From NCBI RefSeq assembly GCF_000297025.1, contig NZ_CAKD01000021.1, forward strand, positions 110,009-174,008: DNA of 64,000 nucleotides. Reading direction: 5' to 3'. The DNA comes from Lactobacillus pasteurii DSM 23907 = CRBIP 24.76 (lineage in GTDB: Bacteria > Bacillota > Bacilli > Lactobacillales > Lactobacillaceae). Both the position numbers and the translations under genes were made by a program. Under the pieces are notes generated by a model, which ran no database searches, was not told where the DNA came from, and worked only from the letters and a program-made list of their open reading frames with translations. Shown here piece by piece: positions 20,750 to 30,563 of this stretch (position 1 is its first letter; each line of letters starts with the position of its first letter).

Positions 20750-22915
20750 CTATTCCTTTAATTCAACTTTCAATTTTGCATTCGACTTGATTGTCTTCCC
20801 TGGCTTAATACTTTGTTTAATCACTTTGCCACTTCCGCTTGTCGAAATCTTTATACCGGTCAAGCTAGAGAATTGCTTAACATCAGTCAAGCTCCAATTC
20901 TCCATATTCGGCATACTGATTTTGCCCGAAGTTAAAACAAACACCTTAGATCCATTGCTTACCTTTTGATATTTCTTTACCCCTTGAGCAATTACCTTAT
21001 TGCCAGATCCCAACTTAACCAAGTTCAATCCTAATCCTTTTAACTCTGAACTTGCTGTTTCGATGGTCATCTCCTTTAAGTTTGGAACCTTAACTGCCAT
21101 TGCAGGAGAAGTATCATTCTTAGACATAATGATTACCCGGTTCATCAAGGGCTTAAAGATCGAACTAAGGATTGTTTCAGCTGAATCCGACATTCTTCTA
21201 GGCTGTTTCATCGTAATGTAAATACAGTAGCGAGGATTTGATCTTGGCGTGATTCCAACCACAGAGAAAATGTAATTATTGTCTCCTGTCAAATATCCTC
21301 CGCCTTTAGGGTTGGCAATTTGTGCTGTACCAGTCTTAACACCAATGCTCTGGCCACTTATGTTATAAGCTGCACCAGTACCAATATTCTTGCTCAATAC
21401 TCGCTTCATATTATCTACGATAATTTTCCGTGTTTTAGCAGAATATATTGGAGAACCAACTTTCTTGGTTTGATAGCCTTGAATCACCTTATCATCACTA
21501 TCAGTGATTTTTTCAACTAGTTGTGGCTTAACCATCTGACCATTGTTACCCAGACTTGAAAAAGCCTGCATCATCTGCATTACATTGACATTGACACCCT
21601 GACCAAAACTCGTTACAGCCTGGTCAGTAACTGTACCAAATGATAAAATACCAGCCTGTTCACCTGGCAAGGTAACTCCAGTCTTTTTGCCTATTCTGAA
21701 ACGGTTCAAATACTTCTTCCAAGTCTTGGCGCCCATTTGTTGTTCCATATGAACAAAACCGGTATTACTTGACCTAGCAAAAGCTTGCCAATACGGAATA
21801 GAACCCCAACCTGACTTTTGCCAGTCATAGATTGTAGCTCCTCCAACAGATACAGAACCTGAACTGTAGTAATTATTAGGATGGTAATTGCCACTATTGA
21901 CTACCGCTGCCATGGTCAAAATCTTGAAAACTGATCCCGGCTCATAAGTATCTTGAACTAAGATATCACGATATGAACTAGTCAAACCCTTCTTGGTTTG
22001 TGGATTGAAGGTTGGGCGCTGCGAAGCAGCTAAGATCTTTCCTGTCTTCATATCTTCGACTACGGCTGTCATGCTTACAGGATTATACTTTTCTTGAACC
22101 ATGGAAAGTCTTGTTTCAAGAAAACTCTGTAATTGAGAATCAATCGTCAAATATAAATTGTTCCCATTTTTAGCTGCCTTATAAACGCGATTCTTAGAAG
22201 CTATTTGATTTTCTGAGGCATCGACAGAAGATATAGTATATCCATCTTTGCCTGAGAGAGTCTTATTAAACCAGGCTTCTAATCCCATCGTACCAACTAA
22301 AACATTTGAGCCAGTTTTAGAATTATATTCGGGCTGTGCCAAACCAACAATGTGGGACGCAAAATTACCATTTGGATATAGTCTTGAAGGCGTTTCAATA
22401 AAATTGATTCCTGGAAGTTTCATTTTTTCAATTTTATTTTTTTGTGCCTTGGTTAAACCACTACCACCTGAACCAAATTGAACTTGAAATGCCTTTCTAG
22501 TAGGATTCAAGTATTTCAAAATTTGATCCTTGGAAAGTGGCAAAACAGTTGCTAACTTTTCAGCAGTTAGTTCTTTATTCACAACATATTCTGGTCTGTT
22601 CTTATAATCGATTGAAGACTTGTCCAAAATTGCATAAATCGTGTACAAATGTGAGTCTTCTGCAATCGCCAAACCATTTCTGTCATATATTGTGCCTCGG
22701 CTTGCCTTAATGACTGTATTTCTACGGTACAATTGCGATGTTCTCTGTGTAAGATTCTCACCATTAATTGTCTTGGAAATACCTAAATATAAAAATCTAC
22801 CCATAAATACAAGAAAAACCAAAGCCACGGCTAATTGGAGGATTCTCCCCACCGTAAAGCGGTAGTCGTGGGCTTTGGATTTCTGTAGCTTTAAATTACT
22901 TTTTTTCTTATTCAT
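20750..22915 (-). CDS. pbp2x: penicillin-binding protein 2X, septal transpeptidase
   Basis: 721 aa class B PBP. There is one N-terminal membrane helix (about 24-45), a dimerisation domain, and the transpeptidase domain with S328 in EPGSVFKIL, S382-S-N in RSSNTGF and K527-T-G in GVKTGTAQ. Two C-terminal PASTA modules cover about 605-720. It cross-links septal peptidoglycan with an FtsW-type partner. The start shares a base with the ftsL stop. The gene has the pbpB/ftsI place in the dcw cluster. Confidence 0.97.
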   Translation of the reverse strand: MNKKKSNLKLQKSKAHDYRFTVGRILQLAVALVFLVFMGRFLYLGISKTINGENLTQRTSQLYRRNTVIKASRGTIYDRNGLAIAEDSHLYTIYAILDKSSIDYKNRPEYVVNKELTAEKLATVLPLSKDQILKYLNPTRKAFQVQFGSGGSGLTKAQKNKIEKMKLPGINFIETPSRLYPNGNFASHIVGLAQPEYNSKTGSNVLVGTMGLEAWFNKTLSGKDGYTISSVDASENQIASKNRVYKAAKNGNNLYLTIDSQLQSFLETRLSMVQEKYNPVSMTAVVEDMKTGKILAASQRPTFNPQTKKGLTSSYRDILVQDTYEPGSVFKILTMAAVVNSGNYHPNNYYSSGSVSVGGATIYDWQKSGWGSIPYWQAFARSSNTGFVHMEQQMGAKTWKKYLNRFRIGKKTGVTLPGEQAGILSFGTVTDQAVTSFGQGVNVNVMQMMQAFSSLGNNGQMVKPQLVEKITDSDDKVIQGYQTKKVGSPIYSAKTRKIIVDNMKRVLSKNIGTGAAYNISGQSIGVKTGTAQIANPKGGGYLTGDNNYIFSVVGITPRSNPRYCIYITMKQPRRMSDSAETILSSIFKPLMNRVIIMSKNDTSPAMAVKVPNLKEMTIETASSELKGLGLNLVKLGSGNKVIAQGVKKYQKVSNGSKVFVLTSGKISMPNMENWSLTDVKQFSSLTGIKISTSGSGKVIKQSIKPGKTIKSNAKLKVELKE

Positions 22916-23277
22916 TAGTGAATTGTCCTAATGTTTTTTTCTATTAACGTTAGACCCTTCTTACGAGCGATCTTATTTAATCTCGTTGTTGAAGTTAACT
23001 CGCCAATATCTTGTCTTAAACCAGTTACCGTATTCTCATTCTTAGTAATTGACTGCTGTATACTGCTCAATTCTTGTTGAGCTGAAGTTGCAGTAATACT
23101 TGAAGAAACAAGAAATGTCATCATAGCAATTGCAATGACGCTTCCTAGGATAACTAGCAATCTTTCGAATACGGTCCATCTAACGTTTCTAGGATTATAA
23201 GCTCGTTGCCTTTCTAGCGTGAACTCGACTTCTCGATCGGATTCAACTTCATAATTTCTAGCAGAACTATCAGTCAT
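22915..23277 (-). CDS. ftsL: cell division protein FtsL
   Basis: 120 aa bitopic protein: a charged cytoplasmic N-terminus (1-38), one membrane helix (about 42-63) and an extracytoplasmic coiled coil (about 65-105), the FtsL pattern. FtsL is poorly conserved in sequence, so the call rests on topology plus its place between rsmH and pbp2x. Confidence 0.93.
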   Translation of the reverse strand: MTDSSARNYEVESDREVEFTLERQRAYNPRNVRWTVFERLLVILGSVIAIAMMTFLVSSSITATSAQQELSSIQQSITKNENTVTGLRQDIGELTSTTRLNKIARKKGLTLIEKNIRTIH

Positions 23278-23289
23278 AGTACTTCCTCA

Positions 23290-24237
23290 TCATATCTTCT
23301 CTGCAACCCTTAGTTTTGCACTGTGTGAGCGGTTGTTGTCCCCTAGTTCCTCAGTTGTTGCCGTGATCGGTTTGCGGTTAACCAACTTTAAGGTTGGTTT
23401 TAAGTTTTCAGGGATTACCGGCATACCTCTTGGCACTTCAACCTCAGAATACTTCTTAAAAATCTTTTTAACGATTTTATCTTCATCCGATTGAAAAGTA
23501 ATTACACTGATACGTCCACCCGGCTTTAAAAGTTCTATTGCTTCTTCAAGTGAAGTCTGTAAAACATCTAATTCATGGTTTACAGCCACTCTCAAAGCTT
23601 GAAAAGTTTTTTTAGCTGGGTGTCCGCCTGTTCGTCTTGCATACGCAGGAATAGCTTCTTTAATGATCTCGACTAATTCAAAAGTCGTCTCAATTGGGGC
23701 ATTTTGTCTGCGTTCTACAATCTTACGCGCAATTTGCCGCGAAAACTTTTCATCGCCAAATCTAAATAGAATTTTGGCGAGCTCTTTTTGGTCTAGTGTA
23801 TTGACTAACTGATAGGCGTCAACTTCTTGACTTTGATCCATCCTCATATCTAGTCTTGCATCATAACGATATGAGAATCCGCGATCTGCTTGATCAAATT
23901 GCGGAGAAGACACACCTAAGTCATAATAAATACCATCAATGCCATCTGTGTACCCCAGCTCTACCAGGTTGTCCTTCAAATGACTGAAGTTATCATGAAC
24001 AAGCTGTAATCTCGGTGTGCTTTCTTCGTTCAATAAATCAGCGAAGTTTAACTTGGCTGCCTTTATTGCATACTCATCCTGATCAAAACCAATCAAAGTG
24101 CCTCTATCAATTTTGCTAAGTAAATACCTTGCATGTCCTCCACCACCAAAAGTTGCATCGACATAAAGACCATCATTTTTTGGTTTCAAATTATCAATAG
24201 TTTCGTGTAAGAGAACACTGGTGTGTTTGAATTCCAT
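23290..24237 (-). CDS. rsmH: 16S rRNA m4C1402 methyltransferase RsmH
   Basis: 315 aa. SAM-binding YVDATFGGGGHARYLL (residues 25-40) and FDQDEYAIKAA (54-64) are followed by the YDLGVSSPQFDQADRGFSY segment (105-123) typical of RsmH/MraW. It N4-methylates C1402 of 16S rRNA. It follows mraZ with a 3-bp gap. Confidence 0.98.
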   Translation of the reverse strand: MEFKHTSVLLHETIDNLKPKNDGLYVDATFGGGGHARYLLSKIDRGTLIGFDQDEYAIKAAKLNFADLLNEESTPRLQLVHDNFSHLKDNLVELGYTDGIDGIYYDLGVSSPQFDQADRGFSYRYDARLDMRMDQSQEVDAYQLVNTLDQKELAKILFRFGDEKFSRQIARKIVERRQNAPIETTFELVEIIKEAIPAYARRTGGHPAKKTFQALRVAVNHELDVLQTSLEEAIELLKPGGRISVITFQSDEDKIVKKIFKKYSEVEVPRGMPVIPENLKPTLKLVNRKPITATTEELGDNNRSHSAKLRVAEKI

Positions 24238-24240
24238 AAT

Positions 24241-24672
24241 TTACAGTTCAATTTCATCCAAATTTTCTGCGATGTCATCATAATCTTCATTTGCTTGATC
24301 AGCAAATTCAGTCCAATGCTTCAAGGACCAAATTTCGATTCGGTTTGAAACACCAATAATGACACATTCTTTAGTAAGCTCGGCATGTTCTTTTAATGTC
24401 GTGGTCAGATTAACACGTCCTTGCTTGTCGAACTCGCATTCCATCGCACCAGAGTAAAATAGGCGCATAAAAGCGCGCACATTTCTCTTAGTCAACGGAA
24501 GTTTCGCTAATTTAGCTTCAATTTTGTGCCACTCATCAAGTGAGTAACCAAAAATGCAGCCTTCCATTCCTCTAGTGAATACCATTTTGTCACCAACTTG
24601 ATTTCGTATTTTAGCTGGTATAATCAACCGACCTTTACTGTCCAAGTTGTGACGATATTCACCCATGAACAT
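24241..24672 (-). CDS. mraZ: transcriptional regulator MraZ
   Basis: 143 aa with two SpoVT/AbrB-like half-domains; the tandem HNLDSKGRLIIPAKIR (residues 8-23) and EFDKQGRVNLTTTL (79-92) motifs are the MraZ DXXGR pair. It represses the dcw operon by binding direct repeats upstream of itself, and such an array is visible at 24695-24724. A strong GGAAGGGGG ribosome site precedes the start. First gene of the division cluster. Confidence 0.97.
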   Translation of the reverse strand: MFMGEYRHNLDSKGRLIIPAKIRNQVGDKMVFTRGMEGCIFGYSLDEWHKIEAKLAKLPLTKRNVRAFMRLFYSGAMECEFDKQGRVNLTTTLKEHAELTKECVIIGVSNRIEIWSLKHWTEFADQANEDYDDIAENLDEIEL

Positions 24673-24694
24673 GGTCTAGCCCCCTTCCAATGAA

Positions 24695-24724
24695 TAATTT
24701 ACCACAATTCCCCACTTCCTACCA
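24695..24724 (-). promoter_or_regulatory. MraZ-box-like direct repeats upstream of mraZ
   Basis: On the minus strand three repeats follow each other with exact 10-bp period: TGGTAGGAAG, TGGGGAATTG and TGGTAAATTA. A further TGGG precedes them. Known MraZ operators are TGGG/TGGT-type direct repeats with 10-bp spacing in front of mraZ, so this is probably the autoregulatory operator overlapping the dcw promoter. Confidence 0.72.
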
Positions 24725-24782
24725 CCCATAACAGTTAAAAAACTTGATAATTTATCGATTTATTAATTAATTTTGCTTAAAC

Positions 24783-24813
24783 AAAAAATTCCCTACCAAT
24801 AAGGTAGAGAATT
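24783..24813 (-). terminator. terminator after the DUF3397 gene
   Basis: On the minus strand AATTCTCTACC and GGTAGGGAATT pair around a 5-nt loop and are followed by a T-run. It ends the DUF3397 transcript before the mraZ promoter. Confidence 0.8.
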
Positions 24814-24826
24814 GCTTCACAAATTA

Positions 24827-25156
24827 TTACATCAGAACGAAAAAGACCAAACCTATATACCATAAAATTGATGAAACACTAAGATAGCGCCATAGCTCAT
24901 AAAGTGTTTTCCAAAGCGAAATATTCTTATTTTTGATGGCAGTTTCTAAGGCTACCCATAAAACCAAAATAAAAAACATCAAAAATCCATATGGCAAAAA
25001 TGATGGTTGATGGCGTAATTTAGTAATCATTCCACAAGCTGGAATGAAAAATAGCGGCAATAGGTCTAATCCAGAAAACTGCGCTTTAGGTAAAAATGTA
25101 TTGATCAGAAAAGATATCAGCAGACCAAGTGCTGGAATTAGAAAAATTGACAACAT
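24827..25156 (-). CDS. DUF3397 family membrane protein
   Basis: 109-aa polytopic protein with about four hydrophobic segments and few charged residues, matching the DUF3397 family that sits upstream of mraZ in many lactobacilli. No catalytic motif is visible and the role is unknown. It has its own terminator and diverges from the 40-aa gene at 25248. Confidence 0.8.
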   Translation of the reverse strand: MLSIFLIPALGLLISFLINTFLPKAQFSGLDLLPLFFIPACGMITKLRHQPSFLPYGFLMFFILVLWVALETAIKNKNISLWKTLYELWRYLSVSSILWYIGLVFFVLM

Positions 25157-25247
25157 AAAAATTCCTCCATAAAACGATTCTACACTTATGCCGTTGAAAA
25201 AAGTACCTTTTAAGCATAAAATATTTCAGAGTAGGAGGTTAAAAGTT

Positions 25248-25370
25248 ATGGCACGTAGAAAGAAGAAATCAACATTTCAAAAAATAACCATTTTTATGGC
25301 TTTATTGATGGCTTTAATTACTCTTCTAGGAGTTCTTTTCCAAACCTTGAGCGTTGCAGGAATGCTTTAA
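25248..25370 (+). CDS. DUF4044-type small membrane protein, 40 aa
   Basis: A 40-aa protein starting MARRKKKSTFQK with one membrane helix (about residues 14-34). The ATG at 25248 is preceded by GGAGGT at ideal spacing; the upstream in-frame ATG-less extension is not supported. It matches the short DUF4044 family (basic N-terminus plus single helix) found in lactobacilli, function unknown. It is transcribed alone, convergent with mreD and with a shared terminator after it. Confidence 0.75.
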   Translation: MARRKKKSTFQKITIFMALLMALITLLGVLFQTLSVAGML

Positions 25371-25381
25371 AGTGTAATTTT

Positions 25382-25424
25382 AAAAGAGGTGACAATCATT
25401 TATCGTGATTGTCACCTCTTTTAT
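25382..25424. terminator. bidirectional terminator between the 40-aa gene and mreD
   Basis: A 17-bp perfect stem (AAAAGAGGTGACAATCA with its complement) around a 7-nt loop has T-runs on both strands, so it can end the plus-strand 40-aa gene and the minus-strand mreBCD transcript. Confidence 0.9.
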
Positions 25425-25436
25425 ATTTCTGGATAA

Positions 25437-25976
25437 TTATTGTCGATAAGCATCCAGGTCAATTAAAAATGGATAACTTTGAGCCAAATTGCCCCAAATC
25501 CAATAACTGACAAAAAAGAATGGAATCGACCAAACTGCAGTCAAAACGAGGCTACCAACCAACTGATTGATTGGCACGACTGCAAGACCAACTATTCTCA
25601 ATATGCCCCAATTCCAAATTTGGAAGGCTACACAGCCAATTATTATGATAATTAACCTAGCCCAAAAGGTTTCTGGCCAAAATCTTGCTATTTTTTGGCA
25701 AAGCCAACTGGCAAGCGGCAAAAATACCAAATTTACTCCCAGAATACCTAAGAAAAAGCAATCAGCCACAAGCCCTGTAAAAAAGGCTAACCAAATCTCC
25801 TTGCTATTTACATCATCAAAAAGTGCAATCAGCATGATAGCAATGGGAAGAAAAAAACTCCCGGTACTGTAACTCTTAAAAGTCAACACCTGATGCATGT
25901 AAAAAGACAAAGAGCCGTCAAAAGCTAGAGTAAGAAATAAGGCTATTGCCAAAACCCATTTACGTAGGAAGCGCAT
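25437..25976 (-). CDS. mreD: rod shape-determining protein MreD
   Basis: 179-aa membrane protein with about five to six hydrophobic helices, the MreD pattern. It works with MreB and MreC in the elongasome for lateral wall growth. The start ATG shares a base with the mreC stop. It is the last gene of mreBCD. Confidence 0.93.
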   Translation of the reverse strand: MRFLRKWVLAIALFLTLAFDGSLSFYMHQVLTFKSYSTGSFFLPIAIMLIALFDDVNSKEIWLAFFTGLVADCFFLGILGVNLVFLPLASWLCQKIARFWPETFWARLIIIIIGCVAFQIWNWGILRIVGLAVVPINQLVGSLVLTAVWSIPFFFVSYWIWGNLAQSYPFLIDLDAYRQ

Positions 25977-26827
25977 TAATTTGCCACCTTCCTAACAATT
26001 ACAGATACCACTGAAGGATTGTCCAAATCGCCGGCTGGCTTAATGTTGATCAAGTTTGAAAGACCAAATTGATCCTTCATTGTTTTGGTAACTGTTCCAA
26101 TTAGCAATCCTTTAGGAGAATTTCCACCCATACCACTAGTATATACGGCTGTGCCTGGTTTTAGCTTCAAGTTATCATTAACTTGTGAAAAAGCTAAGCT
26201 GCTATCTGAATTAACAGTAATGATTCCATGAACCACCTTACCGTTTGAAGCTTTTGCTTGGACTGCAAATCGATTGGCTGACTTGTCTGTAGTCGTTAGC
26301 AATTCAACTTTAGCAGAAGCAGCATTGGCTTCGATAACTCTACCAATAACTCCCCCATCACTCATAACAGCTTGATTTTTCTTAATGCCTGATGCAGACC
26401 CCTTATCAATAACTAAGACATCTGACCAGGTATCATTTGAGCGAGAAACCACTGATGCAATAATTGTATTGTAATCAGTTAAAGTATTTTTTATTTTTAT
26501 AGCTGCTTTCAGCTGCTTATTTTCTGCCCGAAGAGCTTGATTTTGAGCTTTAGTTTGTCCAAGATCAGTAACTTGCTTCTTTAAATAATCATTCTCATTT
26601 TGAGCATTCAAGATGTCATTAACGTTGGTTAACCCACCAGAGATCAATCCAACTGGTACATTGATAATTCTAGCTCCTAATGCTACTACATCATTACCGA
26701 AGCTTTGGATTAAGAGCGGAGTATTTCTTTTATTTCTAAGACTAACGCTTCCACCTAAAACAGCAAAAAATACAATAACGACCACAAATGTAGTTAATAA
26801 TTTTTTATTTTGTAAAAACTTTTTCAT
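25976..26827 (-). CDS. mreC: rod shape-determining protein MreC
   Basis: 283 aa. The ATG at 26825-26827 follows an AGGATC ribosome site; a TTG two codons upstream is less likely. One N-terminal membrane helix (about 12-30), a coiled coil (about 62-105) and the extracytoplasmic beta domains follow. MreC links MreB to PBP2 class enzymes. It lies downstream of mreB. Confidence 0.95.
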   Translation of the reverse strand: MKKFLQNKKLLTTFVVVIVFFAVLGGSVSLRNKRNTPLLIQSFGNDVVALGARIINVPVGLISGGLTNVNDILNAQNENDYLKKQVTDLGQTKAQNQALRAENKQLKAAIKIKNTLTDYNTIIASVVSRSNDTWSDVLVIDKGSASGIKKNQAVMSDGGVIGRVIEANAASAKVELLTTTDKSANRFAVQAKASNGKVVHGIITVNSDSSLAFSQVNDNLKLKPGTAVYTSGMGGNSPKGLLIGTVTKTMKDQFGLSNLINIKPAGDLDNPSVVSVIVRKVAN

Positions 26828-26877
26828 ACACAAATGATCCTAATAAATACAAAAACCGGCACCGGCCGGTTTTCCTG

Positions 26878-27882
26878 CTATTTACGACTTCGACGCATTA
26901 CTTCAATATTCTTAAGAGATTCGCCTGTACCGATTGCTACACAATCAAGTGGATCTTGTGCAATAAACACTGGCACCTTAGTTGCTTCTGAAATAACTTC
27001 TGGAAGGTTCTTAAGCAAAGCACCACCACCAGTTAAAACAATACCGTGATCGATAACATCGGCAGCAATTTCAGGTGAAGTTTGTTCCAAGGTTTCCTTG
27101 ATTGCAACAATAATGTCTTGAACAACATCTTGAATTGCTGAAGCTACATCGCTAGCTTCAATTTCAATTGATTTTGGCAAACCAGTAACTAAATCTCTAC
27201 CACGAATATTCATAGCTTCAATTTCTTTGGCTTTTTCAACTGAAGCAGAACCAATTTGAATCTTGATATCTTCTGCAGTTCTTTCACCAATAAGCAAATT
27301 GAACTTAGAATGAACGTAATTGATGATTGCAGTATTGAACTTGTCACCTGCTTGACGAATTGATGATGACGAAACGATACCACCTAATGAAATAGTTGCA
27401 ACATCAGTAGTACCACCACCTATATCAACAACCATTGAACCAGTTGGATCCATTACAGGTAGTCCAGCACCAATAGCTGCAGCAAACGGTTCTTCAATTA
27501 CAAATGCTTCGCGAGCACCTGCAACACGAGCAGCATCGATAACTGCACGCTTTTCAACTTCAGTAACGCCTGATGGAACACAGATCATCACTGATGGCTT
27601 AGAATTGCCTACTGTCTTTTCCATAAAGTACTTCAACATTGAAGCAGTGGTATCGTAATCTGCGATAACTCCGTCTTTCATAGGGCGGATTGCTCTAATA
27701 GTTCCCGGAGTTCTACCAATCATTTCTTTTGCTTCTGAACCAACCGCAATTACTTCACCAGTCTGGGTATTTTTTGCAACTACTGATGGTTCGCGCAATA
27801 CAATGCCCTTGCCTTCCATGTAAACGAGTGTATTGGCTGTACCTAAGTCAATACCAATGTTTTTTGTACCTAATCCAAACAC
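26878..27882 (-). CDS. mreB: rod shape-determining protein MreB
   Basis: 334-aa bacterial actin. [14 protein letters not shown] (residues 8-21), [14 protein letters not shown] near 157 and [14 protein letters not shown] near 282 are the phosphate and adenosine motifs. It forms membrane filaments that orient lateral peptidoglycan synthesis. A paralogue is at 44134-45123. A promoter-like TATAAT lies on the minus strand at 27923-27928. Confidence 0.97.
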   Translation of the reverse strand: MFGLGTKNIGIDLGTANTLVYMEGKGIVLREPSVVAKNTQTGEVIAVGSEAKEMIGRTPGTIRAIRPMKDGVIADYDTTASMLKYFMEKTVGNSKPSVMICVPSGVTEVEKRAVIDAARVAGAREAFVIEEPFAAAIGAGLPVMDPTGSMVVDIGGGTTDVATISLGGIVSSSSIRQAGDKFNTAIINYVHSKFNLLIGERTAEDIKIQIGSASVEKAKEIEAMNIRGRDLVTGLPKSIEIEASDVASAIQDVVQDIIVAIKETLEQTSPEIAADVIDHGIVLTGGGALLKNLPEVISEATKVPVFIAQDPLDCVAIGTGESLKNIEVMRRSRK

Positions 27883-27974
27883 AAAAATCTCTCCTTAATT
27901 TCCTGACTCTAAATCTTGAATAATTATAGCATAAACTAAAGGTAAAACAGCTTTTTGAACAAATTTTATAAAAA

Positions 27975-28598
27975 TTAAAAGATATCGTTTTCGCGCATGC
28001 TAAAATACTTGCCCTTACCAACAATGAAATGATCGATCAAATCTACCTTCATAAACTTGGATGCTTCAATCAAATCTGAAGTAAGCTTTAAATCGCTACT
28101 GGATGGCTCAAGCCTACCACTAGGGTGATTGTGGCAGACGATAATCCCGGAGCAGTTAAACATTACTGCCCAGCGAAAGACATCCCTAGGGTGAGCAAAA
28201 GAGCGATCTAGCGTCCCTTTAGAAATCATTTTTTCTGCAACAATTTTGCTAGCATTATCCAAATAAAAAGCCCAAAATTCTTCTTGTTTTCTACCAGTTA
28301 ATTTATTAGCTAAATAAATTCCAACCTCATTGCTAGAGCCGAATACCGGCTTTCTCTTTGGCTCAGCTGATCTCAACCGATCTAGCAATTCCTCAATTCC
28401 AGCAGCTAATTCTAAGTCACAATCTGGACCAGTCGCATAATTCATTAACTGTTCAAAAGAAGATATTCCTTTTGATTCCAACTTATCCGTCAAATTAGTC
28501 AAAGTGTCTACTCCTTTATCCTGAAGTATGTAGATCACCTGACCTAGCAATTCAACATCCGTACTTAGCTTAAATTGATTAGTTTGTAAATTATTCAT
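27975..28598 (-). CDS. radC: RadC family JAB-domain protein
   Basis: 207 aa from the ATG preceded by GAGGAGG at 28605-28611 complement. An N-terminal UPF0758/HhH region precedes the MPN/JAB domain with the metal-binding HNHPSGRLEPSSSD near residue 160. Historically linked to DNA repair; the true activity of most RadC proteins is unresolved. Placement beside mreBCD is common in Firmicutes. Confidence 0.93.
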   Translation of the reverse strand: MNNLQTNQFKLSTDVELLGQVIYILQDKGVDTLTNLTDKLESKGISSFEQLMNYATGPDCDLELAAGIEELLDRLRSAEPKRKPVFGSSNEVGIYLANKLTGRKQEEFWAFYLDNASKIVAEKMISKGTLDRSFAHPRDVFRWAVMFNCSGIIVCHNHPSGRLEPSSSDLKLTSDLIEASKFMKVDLIDHFIVGKGKYFSMRENDIF

Positions 28599-28632
28599 AA
28601 AAAACCTCCTCAATTACTAAATACGCAAAAAA

Positions 28633-29313
28633 TCAAAAAATATTTCTTAAGAATTGGTAAAGATTGTCGCAAATCATAGTTGCATTCTTTTTATCTTGTT
28701 CATTAGGCTGCAATAAATCTGGTACCATTATTACCTTTATGCCGGCATTTTTCGCAGCTTGAACTCCCGTTGGCGAGTCTTCGAATGCTAATAAGTTTTC
28801 TTTTTCGATATGCAACTTTTCAGCTGCTTTTAAATAAATATCAGCTGCCGGCTTAGGTTGTAAATTACCTTCTTGCACATCTTTATAGCTAAGATAAAAA
28901 TCAAAATAATTGCGAATCCCAGTATTCCATAAAACATGTTGAACGACATTATCATAATTGCTAGATGCAACTGCCATATGCAAGCCTAATTCTTGAAACT
29001 TGTCTAATGCTTCTTGAACGCCAGGCTTCAACTGAAGCTTTCCTTCATCAGTCCATTGCCAAACTAAATCGTCTGTTCTTTTGATAAAACGATCTCGTTC
29101 TTCAGCCGTATCAAAATACTTATGATAAAAGTTCTCCATTTCACGAACAGTTGCACCCGCTAGCTTAAGATACGAATCTTCAGGAATTCCCAAATTTGCC
29201 TCTTTGGCTGCAATAATGTTTGCCTTCCAATAAAGGTTTTCGGAATCAACCAACAAACCATCCATATCAAAAATTATCCCTTTAATTTCAGGTTCAATGT
29301 TTTTGACTTTCAT
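28633..29313 (-). CDS. HAD-superfamily hydrolase, beta-phosphoglucomutase-like
   Basis: 226 aa from the ATG with GAGAGGTG upstream. DMDGLLVDSE (about residues 15-24), VASSNYDN near 113 and FEDSPTGVQAA near 173 give the HAD-IA fold with the short helical cap. Substrate unknown; relatives are sugar phosphatases or mutases. The start lies 20 bp inside folC, so translation is coupled. Confidence 0.9.
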   Translation of the reverse strand: MKVKNIEPEIKGIIFDMDGLLVDSENLYWKANIIAAKEANLGIPEDSYLKLAGATVREMENFYHKYFDTAEERDRFIKRTDDLVWQWTDEGKLQLKPGVQEALDKFQELGLHMAVASSNYDNVVQHVLWNTGIRNYFDFYLSYKDVQEGNLQPKPAADIYLKAAEKLHIEKENLLAFEDSPTGVQAAKNAGIKVIMVPDLLQPNEQDKKNATMICDNLYQFLRNIF

Positions 29314-30562
29314 TACTGCACCTCTCAAATTTCAAAATTGCACTAACCAAATAAAATGATCCTGTTACAAGCAAAATATCGTCTTTTTGTAAACTATCCC
29401 GTAATTTCGAAAAAGCTGTTTGATAGTCCTCAAAATAGCTATATTTAGCTATTATTTCATCAGGAAAGTCCTCCTTTTTAGCTGCTCGAACATATGGAAT
29501 CGTAGTCAAAAAAACTTCATCCCGCTGATCAAATAGTCCAAAGACATCTAAAATATCTTTATCTTTCATAATTGTAATCAATATTTTGATTTTTCGATAA
29601 TTTTTTGTTTGGTGCAAAAAAGTCAACAGATTCTGCATGGCTTGCACATTATGTGCCCCATCTAAAATTATAGTCGGCTGCTGATTAATTATTTGATAGC
29701 GTCCAGGTATTACAGTCTCATCAATTGCTTGTTGAATCATTGAGCTAGTCAAATCAATCTTTAGCAATAAAAAAGTAGTGACTGCTAGCGCAATATCATA
29801 ATTTTCGACTTTTGGTCTAGGCATAAATTTAAACTTGTAAGATTCAAATTGATAATTTCCATCATCATCAATTTTAAAATCTTCACCTAAACGATATAAT
29901 TTTGCCTTCTCCTGGCTAGCTTTAGCTTGAATTATCGATAATACTTCAGACGGAATATTTCCAACTACAACTGGCTTTTTTTGCTTAATAATGCCACTTT
30001 TTTCTTGAGCAATATCTTTAATGGTTGGGCCGATAATTTTTTCATGATCTAAGCCGATTGTGGTGATGATGCTGGCCTCAGGATCTATGACGTTAGTCTT
30101 ATCATGCTGGCCACCTATTCCAACTTCAATCACGGCATAATCACAATCTTTTTGATCAAAATACAGAAATGCCATTGCAACTTCGTATTCGAAGGTTACT
30201 AATGAAAAATCTGACTCAGTTCTTCTAATTTTTTCAATCGCTAATTCAACTTGATTTGCTACTTCTACTAACTCTTCATTTGGTATATTTTGTCCATTAA
30301 TTTGAATTCTCTCGTTGAATTCCAAAATATATGGTGAAACAAAAAGACCGGTTTTTAAACCGGCCTTTTTGAGTAAATTACTTAGGTAGTAGGAAGTTGA
30401 GCCCTTTCCATTTGTACCCGTAACATGCAAGGTTTTTACTTTATCTTGGGGATTGCCCAATTCTTGTAAAACCTTTTTGATAAAACTCAAATCATTTTTC
30501 GGATGCAAATGGGGCAAAGCATACAAATATGAAATAACGTCCTTGGCCGTTTTAAATTTCAC
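29294..30562 (-). CDS. folC: bifunctional folylpolyglutamate synthase / dihydrofolate synthase
   Basis: 422 aa Mur-ligase-fold enzyme. The P-loop is VTGTNGKGSTS (residues 48-58), followed by the omega loop, the IEVGIGGQHDKTNVI segment near 150, and ILDGAHNVQAM near 302. It adds glutamate to folates (and perhaps dihydropteroate). It is 1 bp downstream of valS, an arrangement conserved in Firmicutes. Confidence 0.97.
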   Translation of the reverse strand: MKFKTAKDVISYLYALPHLHPKNDLSFIKKVLQELGNPQDKVKTLHVTGTNGKGSTSYYLSNLLKKAGLKTGLFVSPYILEFNERIQINGQNIPNEELVEVANQVELAIEKIRRTESDFSLVTFEYEVAMAFLYFDQKDCDYAVIEVGIGGQHDKTNVIDPEASIITTIGLDHEKIIGPTIKDIAQEKSGIIKQKKPVVVGNIPSEVLSIIQAKASQEKAKLYRLGEDFKIDDDGNYQFESYKFKFMPRPKVENYDIALAVTTFLLLKIDLTSSMIQQAIDETVIPGRYQIINQQPTIILDGAHNVQAMQNLLTFLHQTKNYRKIKILITIMKDKDILDVFGLFDQRDEVFLTTIPYVRAAKKEDFPDEIIAKYSYFEDYQTAFSKLRDSLQKDDILLVTGSFYLVSAILKFERCSNESQKH

Positions 30563-30563
30563 G

